Assembly: GCF_013256625.1 (NCBI RefSeq)
Contig: NZ_CP053908.1
Location: 3,100,001-3,164,000 of the forward strand
Direction: 5' to 3'
DNA from: Hymenobacter sp. BRD128
GTDB lineage: Bacteria > Bacteroidota > Bacteroidia > Cytophagales > Hymenobacteraceae
Length of the DNA: 64,000 bases
The first letter of the stretch is position 1. Each line of letters begins with the position of its first letter. A model generated the notes under the pieces. It was not told the origin of the DNA. It was given only the letters and a program-made list of their open reading frames with translations, and did no database searches. A program made the translations under genes and the position numbers. Below, in pieces: positions 18,128-27,184 of the stretch.

Positions 18128-21100
18128 ATGAGAAACCTTTTCACTCCTTTGCTAGTAATGGCTGCGCTGCCGGCAATCGCGCAAACCCAGGCCGTATCCG
18201 GCCGGGTAGTGGGCGCCGATGGTAGCCCAGTGCCCGGTGCTACCATCGTAGAGCGCGGCACTACCAACGGCGTGAGCAGCGGCGCCGACGGCAATTTTAC
18301 TTTGTCGGTCCGGCCGGGTGCCACCCTGGTGATTAGCTCGGTGGGCTATGCTAGCCAGACGGTTGCCGTGGCAGGCCGCAGCACCATCAACGTGACCCTA
18401 GCCGCCAGTGCCACCGACCTGGCCGAGGCCGTGGTGGTGGGCTACGGCTCGCAGGCCAAGGCCGACGTGACGGGCTCAGTGACGCAGCTCTCGGGCAGTG
18501 TGGTGCAGAACCAGCCGGTGCAGTCGTTCGAGCAGTCGATTCAGGGCCGCACGCCGGGCGTGGTTATCAACCAGGGCAGCGGCAAGCTGGGCCAAGGCCT
18601 GAATATTCAGGTGCGGGGCACCTCATCGGTATCGGCCTCCAACCAGCCCCTGTACGTGATTGACGGCATCCCGGTAACCTCGCAGGACCAGTCGTCGGCT
18701 AGCACCGAGCCGCTGAACCCCCTAGCCGACCTCAACCCCAACGACATCGAGAGCATCAGCATTCTGAAGGATGCCTCGGCCTCGGCCATCTACGGCTCGC
18801 GGGCTTCTAACGGCGTGATTATCATTACGACGCGCAAGGGCAAGCAGGGTCAGACCAAGGTGACGGCCGGCTACTACTACGGCATCAGCGCACCCACCCG
18901 CCAGCGGCAGTTTCTGGATGCGTCGCAGTATAACCAGCTGCTGGGCGAGTCGCTCATCAATGCCGGCTACTCGACGCAGGCTAGCCTACCAAAAGACTTC
19001 GCCAACTATTTTGGGCTGGATTACAATTCGCCCTACAACACTAATTGGAGCGACCAAGCCTTCCGCAACCAGGGCAAGTACAAGCTTTTTGGTGGCGGGG
19101 CCAACGTGTCGCAGTATGACTTTAGCGCGAGCGGGGGAGACGCCAAAACGCGCTTTTATCTGAGCGGCACCTTCAACGACCAAAAGGGCATCATTGTGGG
19201 TAACCGTTTCCGGCGCGGGAGCCTGCGCCTGAACCTTGACCACAGCATCTTCGACAACCTGCGGGTGGGCCTCAACACCTCGCTGGCCCGCACCGTGAAC
19301 GACCGCGTGGCTGGCGACAACGACTTCTCCAACCCCTTGCAGCTCAACGCACTGGCGCCAACCCAGCCAGTATATGACCCCACCACGGGCCAGCTCAATG
19401 CCCAAACTATTTATTACAACGCCCTGATTGACCAGGCGCTGGGCATGAACCGCGCGGGCACGTACCGTTCGTTTAGCTCGGCCTACCTCAATTTTGTGCC
19501 CATGAAGGGCCTGACCATCCGCACCGAGGCAGGGGGTGACTTCCTGAACCTGAACGAGGATTTGGTGCGCAGCGCGGGCACCCAAACCGGGGCCGCCACG
19601 GGCTATGCCTTCAATGCCCAGACCCAGGTAATTAACTACACCAACAACAATACCATCACCTATGCGCGCGATTTCGCCGAAAACCACCACTTCGATGTGT
19701 TGGTCGGCGAGTCATATCAGCGCTCCGACACCAAGGTGACTTCGGCCGAGGGCCGGGGTTTTCCCACCAGCGACTTTACGCGCATCAACAGCGCGGCCGT
19801 GAAAACGGGCGGCTCGGGCTCGTCGGGCACCGGCTACTCGATTCTATCCTACTTTGCCCGCGTCAACTACGCCTTCCAGGGCAAGTACCTTATTGGGGGC
19901 AGCGCCCGCATCGACGGCTCGTCGCGCTTTGGCAGCGAGCGCCGCTACGGCACCTTCGGCGCGGCCTCGCTCGGCTACCTGTTGTCGGAGGAAAGCTTCT
20001 TGAAGGGCAATACCGTTATCAATTACCTTAAGGTGCGCGCCAGCTACGGCCTCACCGGCAACGCCGAGATTGGCAACTTCTCGTCGCGCAGCCTTGTGTC
20101 GGCCCTGCCCTACGCCGACCAGTCGGGCACGTTTGTGGGCGGCGCCCTCGGCGACCCGACCCTGACCTGGGAAAATACCAAGCAGACGGATATCGGCGTA
20201 GAGTTTGGCTTCCTGCAAAACCGTATCACCGGTGAGGTAGACGTGTACCAGAAGCAAACCGACAAGCTATTGCTCAACCGCCAGCTGCAGCTAGCCACCG
20301 GCTTCAGCAACGCCACCCAGAACGTGGGCTCGCTGCGCAACCGCGGCCTGGAAATTGCCCTGAACGGGCGCATTCTGGATGGCGACTTTAAGTGGAGCGT
20401 GGGCGGCAACATGTCGTTCAACCGCAACCTGATTACCTCGCTGGCCACGCCCATTATTCCGGGCGGCGCCATCGTCAGCCGCGTAATGCAGGGCGAGCCG
20501 CTGGGCGTGTTCTACACCAAGCGCTACGCCGGCGTAGACCCCACCAACGGCGACGCGCTCTATACCCAGGCCGATGGCACGGCCACCAACGACTACGGCG
20601 CGGCCCCCGATATGAAAGTGGGCAACCCGAACCCCAAGTTTACAGGCGGCGTGAATACCACGGCTAGCTTCAAAGGCTTCGATTTAAGCGCGCTGGGACA
20701 GTTCAGCTACGGCAACGACATCTACAATGCGGCCGGCGTGTACCAGTCCACGGGCTTCAACAACTACCTCGACAACCAGACCATCGACCAGCTCAACCGC
20801 TGGCAGAAGCCCGGCGACATCACCAACGTGCCCAAGTCGAGCTTCGGCTCGGGTAATGGTATCGGCAACTCGTCGCGCTTCGTGCAGGACGGCTCGTTCT
20901 TCCGCGTGAAAAACGTGACGCTAGGCTACACCCTGCCCGCCGACCTTGTGAAGCGCGGCTACCTGCAAACGGTACGCATCTACCTCACGGCCCAAAACCT
21001 AGCCACCTTCACTAAATACACCGGTTACGACCCCGAGGTGAACACTTTTGGTTTAGGTACTGGCTTGGGTGTCGGCAACTCGGGCAACATCGCGCTCGGC

Positions 21101-21163
21101 CACGATTTCTACACGCCGCCGCTGCCCAGAACCTTTCTCATTGGGGCTAACCTAGGCTTTTAA
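18128..21163 (+). CDS. SusC/RagA-family TonB-dependent outer-membrane transporter (pair 2)
   Basis: 1011 residues with signal peptide MRNLFTPLLVMAALPAIAQ, CarboxypepD_reg-like domain (about 22-100), EAVVVGYGSQAKADVTGS, plug with SILKDASASAIYGSRASNGV and the barrel ending GANLGF. The first ~170 residues are close to those of the transporter at 13326 (shared VERGTTNGVSSGADGNFTL and NQPVQSFEQSIQG), while extracellular loops in the barrel differ more, suggesting duplication followed by change of ligand specificity (inference). The partner SusD starts 21 bases downstream. Confidence 0.95.
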   Translation: MRNLFTPLLVMAALPAIAQTQAVSGRVVGADGSPVPGATIVERGTTNGVSSGADGNFTLSVRPGATLVISSVGYASQTVAVAGRSTINVTLAASATDLAEAVVVGYGSQAKADVTGSVTQLSGSVVQNQPVQSFEQSIQGRTPGVVINQGSGKLGQGLNIQVRGTSSVSASNQPLYVIDGIPVTSQDQSSASTEPLNPLADLNPNDIESISILKDASASAIYGSRASNGVIIITTRKGKQGQTKVTAGYYYGISAPTRQRQFLDASQYNQLLGESLINAGYSTQASLPKDFANYFGLDYNSPYNTNWSDQAFRNQGKYKLFGGGANVSQYDFSASGGDAKTRFYLSGTFNDQKGIIVGNRFRRGSLRLNLDHSIFDNLRVGLNTSLARTVNDRVAGDNDFSNPLQLNALAPTQPVYDPTTGQLNAQTIYYNALIDQALGMNRAGTYRSFSSAYLNFVPMKGLTIRTEAGGDFLNLNEDLVRSAGTQTGAATGYAFNAQTQVINYTNNNTITYARDFAENHHFDVLVGESYQRSDTKVTSAEGRGFPTSDFTRINSAAVKTGGSGSSGTGYSILSYFARVNYAFQGKYLIGGSARIDGSSRFGSERRYGTFGAASLGYLLSEESFLKGNTVINYLKVRASYGLTGNAEIGNFSSRSLVSALPYADQSGTFVGGALGDPTLTWENTKQTDIGVEFGFLQNRITGEVDVYQKQTDKLLLNRQLQLATGFSNATQNVGSLRNRGLEIALNGRILDGDFKWSVGGNMSFNRNLITSLATPIIPGGAIVSRVMQGEPLGVFYTKRYAGVDPTNGDALYTQADGTATNDYGAAPDMKVGNPNPKFTGGVNTTASFKGFDLSALGQFSYGNDIYNAAGVYQSTGFNNYLDNQTIDQLNRWQKPGDITNVPKSSFGSGNGIGNSSRFVQDGSFFRVKNVTLGYTLPADLVKRGYLQTVRIYLTAQNLATFTKYTGYDPEVNTFGLGTGLGVGNSGNIALGHDFYTPPLPRTFLIGANLGF

Positions 21164-21184
21164 TCAGTTGTCCTGTTCATTCAT

Positions 21185-22654
21185 ATGAAAAATATCTTCG
21201 TTAAGTCGGCCCTAGCACTCACCCTGGGCCTGGCGGGCTGCAAAGACGCTCTCGATATTCAGCCCCAGCAAAGCATCGACCTTTCCACGGCCTTCAACAC
21301 GTCGCAGAAAGTAGGCGCGGCCGTGGTGGGCTGTTACGCCCAACTCGACAATTCCAGCCTTTACGGCACCGACCTCATTCTGGTGCCCGAGCTGATGGCC
21401 AGCGACAACTACATCACCTGGCGCGGGTCGTTTCAGAACTACGCGCAGCTGGCCAATCACATTCAAAATGCACAGATTTCCAACGCCTTAGAGATATGGC
21501 GGCAGGCCTATGCCAACATCAACCAGACCAACCTGGTGCTGGCTAACCTGAGCGTGGTAACTGACAGCGCCCAGCGCAAGCAGTTTCGGGGCGAGATGCA
21601 CTTTATCCGGGCGGCCATGTACTTCGAACTGGTGCGCCTCTATGCCCAGCAGTACAAAGCCGGCGGCGCTAATACGCAGCCCGGGGTGCCCATCAACCTG
21701 ACCGCTAACAACACCATCGCGCAGGCCGACGTCAAGCTGTCGCGCGCCACCGTGCAGCAGGTATACACGCAGGTCATCAGTGATTTGCAGGCCGCTATGA
21801 AAGGGCTGCCCGCGCTTAATGTGACCCGCGCCTCGTCGTACTCGGCCGAAGCGCTACTGGCGCGCGTGTACTTGCAGCAGGGCAACTATACCGCTGCCCG
21901 CGCCGCCGCCGACGACGTCATTACGAACAGCGGCGCAGCCTTGGCCGGCACACTGGCCGCCGTGTTTGCCAACCGCAACAGCGCCGAAAGCCTGTTTGAA
22001 GTGCAGCAAAACGACCAGAACAACGCCGGCACCGCCAACAGCGGCCTGGCCACGTTCTTCGCAGGCTACAGCCCCACCGGCGACCAGGGTATTCTGTATG
22101 GGCGTAGCGATGTGCAAGTAAATGGGTCCTTCGCGGCGCTCTACGGCCCGCCCACCGGCCCCGACGTGCGCGGCACCGACTCACTCACGATTCTGCAAAC
22201 CAAGAAGCTCATTTACCTGAGCGACGGTAACAACCGTCCCAACCAGCTACGTACAGCCAAGTGGCGTACCTACGGCCAGAATATTCCGCTCATTCGCCTG
22301 GCCGAGATGTACCTCATCCGGTCTGAGTGCGATATCCGAGCCGGTAATTCGGGGCTAACCGACCTTAACCGCGTGCGGCAGCGCTCGGGCGCCACGCCCC
22401 TGACCAGCGCCACCCTTAGCGACGTGCTGCTGGAGCGGCAGCTGGAACTCGCTTTCGAGGGTTTCCGCCTCTACGACCTCAAGCGCAATAACTTGAATGT
22501 GCGCGAGTTTCAACCCGCCGTACCGGCTACCCCTACCGACCCCGGCTCGCCTGCCATTCCGGCCATCAACGCCAACGACCCCAAGGAGATTCTGCCCATC
22601 CCGTACCAAGAAATCAACAATAACCCGAACCTAACGCAAAACCCGAGCTACTAG
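21185..22654 (+). CDS. SusD/RagB-family nutrient-binding lipoprotein (pair 2)
   Basis: 489 residues with lipobox LAGC (Cys19). Family features: QQSIDLSTAFNTSQKVGAAV, FRGEMHFIRAAMYFELVRLYAQ, LIRLAEMYLIRSECDIRAG, LLERQLELAFEGFRLYDLKR and the closing ILPIPYQEINNNPNLTQN. A Pro- and Ala-rich insertion before the C-terminus (VPATPTDPGSPAIPAIN) is not present in the first SusD. Cotranscribed with the SusC 21 bases upstream. A bidirectional terminator lies 22 bases after the stop. Confidence 0.95.
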   Translation: MKNIFVKSALALTLGLAGCKDALDIQPQQSIDLSTAFNTSQKVGAAVVGCYAQLDNSSLYGTDLILVPELMASDNYITWRGSFQNYAQLANHIQNAQISNALEIWRQAYANINQTNLVLANLSVVTDSAQRKQFRGEMHFIRAAMYFELVRLYAQQYKAGGANTQPGVPINLTANNTIAQADVKLSRATVQQVYTQVISDLQAAMKGLPALNVTRASSYSAEALLARVYLQQGNYTAARAAADDVITNSGAALAGTLAAVFANRNSAESLFEVQQNDQNNAGTANSGLATFFAGYSPTGDQGILYGRSDVQVNGSFAALYGPPTGPDVRGTDSLTILQTKKLIYLSDGNNRPNQLRTAKWRTYGQNIPLIRLAEMYLIRSECDIRAGNSGLTDLNRVRQRSGATPLTSATLSDVLLERQLELAFEGFRLYDLKRNNLNVREFQPAVPATPTDPGSPAIPAINANDPKEILPIPYQEINNNPNLTQNPSY

Positions 22655-22676
22655 ACCGCCGGGCTTGCGCCAACAA

Positions 22677-22707
22677 AAAAGACCCGCGCCGGTGGCGCGG
22701 GTCTTTT
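22677..22707. terminator. bidirectional terminator between SusD 2 and the 22733 gene
   Basis: Perfect 14-base stem AAAAGACCCGCGCC / GGCGCGGGTCTTTT with a 3-base loop, flanked by A and T runs, so it can stop transcription from both convergent sides. Its position just past 22733 supports the frameshift-corrected stop of the minus-strand gene. Confidence 0.88.
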
Positions 22708-22732
22708 CATTTTTACCTGTCTTTCGGCGCGG

Positions 22733-23205
22733 CTACTCGCCGTTGTCATCGGCCGCACGCTCAAAATCCAGCCCGCGCGCCAGCTCCACGGCTTCGTCTT
22801 CGACCTGGGCCAGCAGGTCGGGGCGTCGGCATCGAGGGTGCGGGCGAAAAAGTCTAGCAGCGCCTCGCCTTCGTCATTGACGTAGAGGTTGGTATAAATC
22901 TGCTCGAAAAGCTTGTTTTCCTTACCGATTTGCTTGTCGATGTCCTGCGGCGACTTGGCCGTGTTGAGGGCGCGGTGCAGCACGTCGGCCGCGCGGCGCG
23001 CTTCGTCGTGGTCGCCGAGGTCGGCCAACAGGCGCAGCAGGCTAGCCGCCACGCCCAGGCGCCACTGCTCAAAGCGGAACGGCTGCTCGGTCTGGCTAGC
23101 CCGCTCGAAGCCGGCGGCGGCCCCGAGCGTGGCTGGTGTGAGGTAATGCGCCACATCGGCGGGCGCACGGAAGGCTAGGCGCAGCAGCGTTTCGTAGGTC
23201 GTCAT
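22733..23205 (-). CDS. hypothetical helical protein, frameshifted near its C-terminus
   Basis: I do not recognise the family. About 157 residues, mostly helical and acidic, no signal peptide or membrane segment (MTTYETLLRLAFRAPADVAH...). As written, the frame changes at the four-base run 22820-22823 into a Trp/Arg-rich tail that runs on to 22651 through the terminator. Adding one base restores ...DADAPDLLAQVEDEAVELARG and a stop at 22733, just before the terminator, which is far more natural. Upstream of its start is an AT-rich palindromic stretch (23221-23286), then feoB. Confidence 0.65.
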
Positions 23206-23220
23206 TTTTGTTAATTTAGA

Positions 23221-23286
23221 ATTTGGAATAGGTAATGAGGAATTGATTCTGCTGAAATTATAAATTCCAACTTCCTCATTCTTTAT
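23221..23286. repeat. AT-rich imperfect palindrome between feoB and the 22733 gene
   Basis: A left arm reading GGAATAGGTAATGAGGAA and a right arm TTCCTCATTCTTTATTCC are reverse complements with 3 mismatches in 18. The stretch is made of AATTCC/GGAATT-like words and stands out against the GC-rich surroundings. It covers the 87-base gap between feoB and the next gene on the same strand. Confidence 0.45.
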
Positions 23287-23292
23287 TCCTAG

Positions 23293-25469
23293 CTACCCCC
23301 ACACCTGCCAGATAAACAGCGAAGCCAGGTAGGCTAGCCCGGTCATGTACACGAGCTGACCCAGCGGCCAGCGCCAGCTTTTGGTTTCGCGGTAGGTAAC
23401 GGCCAGCGTGCTCATGCACTGCATGGCAAAGACGTAGAACACGAGCAGCGACAGCGCCCGCACCGGCGTAAAAAACGGCCGGCCCTGCGCGTCTTTTTCG
23501 CTGGCTAGCTTCTGCTGCACGGTGCCGAGGTCAGCATCCTGGCCCACGCTGTAAATGGTGCTCATGGTGCCCACAAACACCTCGCGGGCGGCGAAGGACG
23601 TGAGCAGCGCGATGCCGATTTTCCAGTCGAAGCCCAGTGGGCGGATAACTGGCTCAATGACGTGGCCGAAAGTGCCGGCGTAGGAAGTTTCGAGCCGGGC
23701 CGAAGCTACGCGGCGCTCGGTTTCGGCGGCGGGCCAGCGCTGGGCGGCAGCTTGCTGCTGCACCTGCGCGGCGGCTTGCGCTTGGCGCTGGCCGGGGCCG
23801 TAGCTGGCCAGCACCCACAGCAGCACCGAAATGGCCACAATTACTTTGCCGGCCTGCAGCACAAAAGCCTTGACTTTCTCCACGATAGTCAGGCCCACGT
23901 TTTTCCAGCGCGGCCAGCGGTACACCGGGAATTCCATGATGAAGTAGCTGCGCTCGCGGGCCTTGAGCACAGTTTTGAGCAGCAGCGCCGAGAGCAGGGC
24001 CGACACTAGGCCCAGCAGGTAGAGGCCCATGAGCACCAGCCCGCGCAGGTTGAAGAGGCCTAGCCAGCTTTCGTCGGGCACCACCAGAGCTACTAGCACG
24101 GTATATACCGGGATGCGCGCCGAGCAAGACATCAGCGGCGTGACAAAAATGGTGAGCATGCGGTCCTTCCAGCTCTCGATGGTGCGCGCGCCCATAATGG
24201 CCGGCACCGCGCATGCCAGCCCCGAGATGAGCGGCACCACGCTCTTGCCGCTCAGCCCGAAGGGCCGCATCAGCTTGTCCATGAGGAAGGTAACCCGGGC
24301 CATGTAGCCGGTTTCTTCCAGCACCGCCAAAAAGGCAAAGAGCAGGGCAATCTGCGGAATAAATATGAGCACCCCCCCTAGCCCGGCAATGACGCCCTCG
24401 GTGAGCAGCCGCACCAGCGGCCCGTGAAACCGCGCCTGAATGGCCGCACTCAGCGTCGCAATACCTTGGTCGATAAGGTCCATTGGGTATTGCGCCCAGG
24501 CAAAAATGGCTTGAAACAGCAGAAAGAGGGTAGCCAGGAAAATAAGATAGCCCAATACCCGGTGCGTCAACACCTTATCAATGCGGTTAGATGCCGGCTC
24601 GCGGCGCTCGGTGCGCGTCACGGTCACTACTTCCAGCAGCAGCTCGTTGATACTGGCGTAGCGACCCACCGTTTCGGCCGCTTGCTGGGCCGTTGAGTCA
24701 AACGCGTACTGCTCAGTAAGTTGCGCTAAGTAAGTGCGATCTTCCTCACTCAAAAAATGCAGCTGCCGAAACTGGTGCGCGTAGTGCAGCGCTAGGTAGT
24801 CGTTGGGCAGGTCGAAATGCTGGCGAATGGCCGCCAGCAGCGGCCGCAGTTCCGCACTAGGCTGCCAGAAGCGGCCGGCGGGCGGGCGGGCGGCTAGCCG
24901 GTCGGCCATGACGATGCGCAACGCCGCCAGCCCTACGCCCTTGCGGGCATTCATGGGCACCACCGGCACCCCCAGCTCGCGCTCCAGCCCCACTACATCG
25001 AGCTGAATGCCGCGCTCGGCGGCCACGTCGGTCATGTTCAGGGCCAGGATGGCGGGCAAGCCCAGGTCGGCCAACTGCGAAAACAGCAGTAGGCTGCGGC
25101 GCAGGTTACTGGCATCCACGGTTACTACCACAAAATCGGGGTAGTCGGGCGAGAGCGGATTATAAAGCAGGTCGGCGATGACGCGCTCGTCGAGGCTTTT
25201 GGGGTAGAGCGAGTAGGTGCCGGGCAGGTCTACCACTTCGGCCCGGCGCTGGCCCCCTAGCTGGGCGATGCCGGTTTTGCGGTCTACCGTCACGCCCGGA
25301 AAGTTGCCGACTTTCTGATTCAGGCCCGTAAGCTGGTTGAAGAGCGAGGTCTTACCCGAGTTGGGGTTGCCGATGAGGGCCAGGCGGGGCAGGCGCTCGG
25401 CCAGGGGCGCCGCGCCCCGGTGCCGGGTTGCGGCCCTACGGGCCGCGCGTCCTGAATAACACCCGCCAT
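23293..25469 (-). CDS. feoB: ferrous iron transporter FeoB, frameshift near N-terminus
   Basis: Inner-membrane Fe2+ transporter with an N-terminal GTPase. The G-protein motifs are G1 GNPNSGKTSLFN, G2 GVTVD, G3 DLPGTYSL and G4 NMTD; then helical insertion, two Gate domains (ARIPVYTVLVAL; FAAREVFVGTMSTIYSVG) and about ten membrane segments, ending in IWQVWG. The G1 region has no ATG in its own frame. An ATG at 25469, 11 bases after the feoA stop, opens MAGVIQDARPVGPQPG and then must shift by one base, near 25404-25418 (runs of four), to join LPRLALIGNPNSG. With that correction the protein has about 725 residues, normal for FeoB. Confidence 0.9.
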
Positions 25470-25480
25470 AGAGCTGTGGG

Positions 25481-25762
25481 TTAGTCTTTTAGCTGAATAG
25501 TAATGGCTTCGCTCACGCGCAGTGACAGCGTATACTCCTCGTCGCCGAGCACCAGCATCAGTGGGTCGCCGAGGGGGGCACGGCCGGCTAGCCGTACCTG
25601 CGTGCCCGGAATGCAGCCCATCTCAAGGAGTTTGAGCGCCATTTGGGGGTCTTTGAGGCAGCACACGGTGGCCGACTCGCCAGGGCGCAGGTCGTTGGCG
25701 GTGCGGCGGGTAGTGGCCGACTGCGAGGCAGCCACGGGAGCGGAGCGACGGAAAAGAGCCAC
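25481..25762 (-). CDS. feoA: FeoA-like ferrous iron transport protein
   Basis: Small SH3-fold cytoplasmic partner of FeoB. The family core is ANDLRPGESATVCCLKDP, ALKLLEMGCIPGTQVRLAGRAPLGDP and a final EYTLSLRVSEAITIQ. The open frame reaches back to 25855, but a good promoter (-7 box 25799-25806) lies inside that extension, so the start must be downstream. I use the in-frame GTG at 25762 (93 residues); the exact start is uncertain. feoB follows after 11 bases. Confidence 0.85.
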   Translation of the reverse strand: MALFRRSAPVAASQSATTRRTANDLRPGESATVCCLKDPQMALKLLEMGCIPGTQVRLAGRAPLGDPLMLVLGDEEYTLSLRVSEAITIQLKD

Positions 25763-25798
25763 GAGTAAGGAGCTGGAGTTATTTAGATTCAATTCAAA

Positions 25799-25830
25799 CA
25801 AAGATACGGCCGTTTGGTTGGCGCGGCCAA
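25799..25830 (-). promoter_or_regulatory. promoter of feoAB (-33 TTG, -7 TATCTTTG)
   Basis: On the minus strand TTG (25830-25828) and TATCTTTG (25806-25799) are separated by 21 bases, matching the Bacteroidota pattern TTG-N17-23-TAnnTTTG. The best two-part promoter in the window. I see no obvious Fur box. Confidence 0.65.
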
Positions 25831-25954
25831 GTAAGCCTAATTTTTTTGCGCTCAAAAGGCGGCGAAAATCACTATTCCGGCCATTTGGAAAGGTCTGATT
25901 AGTAAGCCGAAATTTTGTTCATCTGTAAATGTGGTAACCATAAGCTCTTTCGCT

Positions 25955-25962
25955 TATTTTTG
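25955..25962 (+). promoter_or_regulatory. -7 box (TATTTTTG) for the 25991 gene
   Basis: Matches TAnnTTTG and ends 28 bases before the chosen ATG at 25991. An upstream start at 25931 would precede this box, which supports the shorter start. Confidence 0.5.
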
Positions 25963-25990
25963 CACTAGCCAGTCCTTTAACCCATCTCAA

Positions 25991-26908
25991 ATGTTCCAAC
26001 GTTTATTTTATTTTGCATTATTCTTATGCGTAGCTAGTGGGGCCGCGCACGCGCAGACCACTCCCCCAGCCGCGTCGATGCTAGCCGGCAAAATCATTGA
26101 CAAGGCAACGAAAGAACCATTGCCTTTCACGTCCCTCAGCCTGAAAGAAGAGCAAACGGGCGCCCTCAGCAATGAGTTTGGGGTATTTCAACTGCCGGGG
26201 CCGTTGAAAAACGAAACCGACTCGCTTATCGTGATGGCGCTGGGCTACGAGCACCTTGCCATTGCGGTGCAGCGCGGCAAGCCGCTGGCCAACTTGGTAC
26301 TGGAAGTGAACCGGCGTGCTATCGCGCTGAGCAACGTGACCGTGAAGGGCGGCAAGGTGAAAAACCTGGAACTGGGCGCCAACTCCAACCACCCCGGCGA
26401 TGGCCTGCTGCAAGGCCAGCCGGGCGGGCAGTACGCTTTCTTTGTGAAGAACGACAAGAACAAGCGGCTGGGTAATATCCGCTCAGTGTCGTTTTATATT
26501 GGGGAGAACGGCTTCCCGCGCGAGCCGTTCCGGGTGCGCCTTTACAAGCCCGATGGCAACTACAATGCGCCCAATACGGACATCCTCACCGACAACGTGG
26601 TAGTATCGGCCCCCAAAGGCGGCCAGTGGTACACCGTGGACCTGACGCCCTACAACGTGGTGGCGCCCGAGGAAGGCTTCTTCGTGGCAATGGAGTGGAT
26701 TGTGAGCGGCGACAAGTTTTTCAACACCAATTTCATGGACGATAACTACACGCCCTATGGCCAGATTATGCGCCCCACGTTCGAGTTTAAGGAGAGCCGC
26801 ACCTGGACCTACAGCATCGCCAAGGGCTGGACGCTGCTCACGATGGCTACCGCCGCCGGCCAGCACTACAACGCCATGATTAAGGCCGAAGTAGACATGA
26901 TTAAGTAA
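25991..26908 (+). CDS. exported carboxypeptidase-regulatory-like protein, paralogue 1
   Basis: 305 residues from the ATG at 25991: signal peptide MFQRLFYFALFLCVASGAAHAQ, a CarboxypepD_reg-like beta-sandwich (about 30-115: LAGKIIDKATKEPLPFTSLS...NEFGVFQL), a short linker, and a conserved C-terminal region of about 170 residues with GQPGGQYAFFVKNDKNKRLG, FYIGENGFPREPFRVRLY, EEGFFVAMEWIVSGDKFF and YTPYGQIMRPTFEFK. The C-terminal region is strand-rich and shared with the next gene; I know no named function. A terminator follows at 26939, so the paralogues are separate transcripts. Confidence 0.75.
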   Translation: MFQRLFYFALFLCVASGAAHAQTTPPAASMLAGKIIDKATKEPLPFTSLSLKEEQTGALSNEFGVFQLPGPLKNETDSLIVMALGYEHLAIAVQRGKPLANLVLEVNRRAIALSNVTVKGGKVKNLELGANSNHPGDGLLQGQPGGQYAFFVKNDKNKRLGNIRSVSFYIGENGFPREPFRVRLYKPDGNYNAPNTDILTDNVVVSAPKGGQWYTVDLTPYNVVAPEEGFFVAMEWIVSGDKFFNTNFMDDNYTPYGQIMRPTFEFKESRTWTYSIAKGWTLLTMATAAGQHYNAMIKAEVDMIK

Positions 26909-26938
26909 GCGCTGCCAGTAGATTAGCTTTTTTCTTAC

Positions 26939-26971
26939 GCAGAGCCCGGCTAGCTGGGCTCTGCTTGTTTT
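26939..26971 (+). terminator. intrinsic terminator after paralogue 1
   Basis: 9-base perfect stem GCAGAGCCC / GGGCTCTGC with an 8-base loop containing GGCTAGCT, followed by TTGTTTT. Confidence 0.8.
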
Positions 26972-27142
26972 AGGACGCGGCGAGCGAGACTTTGCGGATT
27001 ACTGGGCACAGCACAGAGCTTTATCAAAAAAATACCATTATCATACACTCTCCGCTTCGCCTTAAAATGCCTCTTATGCGCTGAAAAGGCGTATTTTTCA
27101 GAAATTTTTATTATACCCCACTGACAACCGAACGGGCTTAAT

Positions 27143-27150
27143 TAAATTTG
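27143..27150 (+). promoter_or_regulatory. -7 box (TAAATTTG) for the 27185 gene
   Basis: Exact TAnnTTTG match 34 bases before the ATG, in an AT-rich gap. The -33 region has CTGAC rather than TTG. Confidence 0.5.
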
Positions 27151-27184
27151 TACGCCGCGTTCTTATTCATTTTACTTTTTCTGT

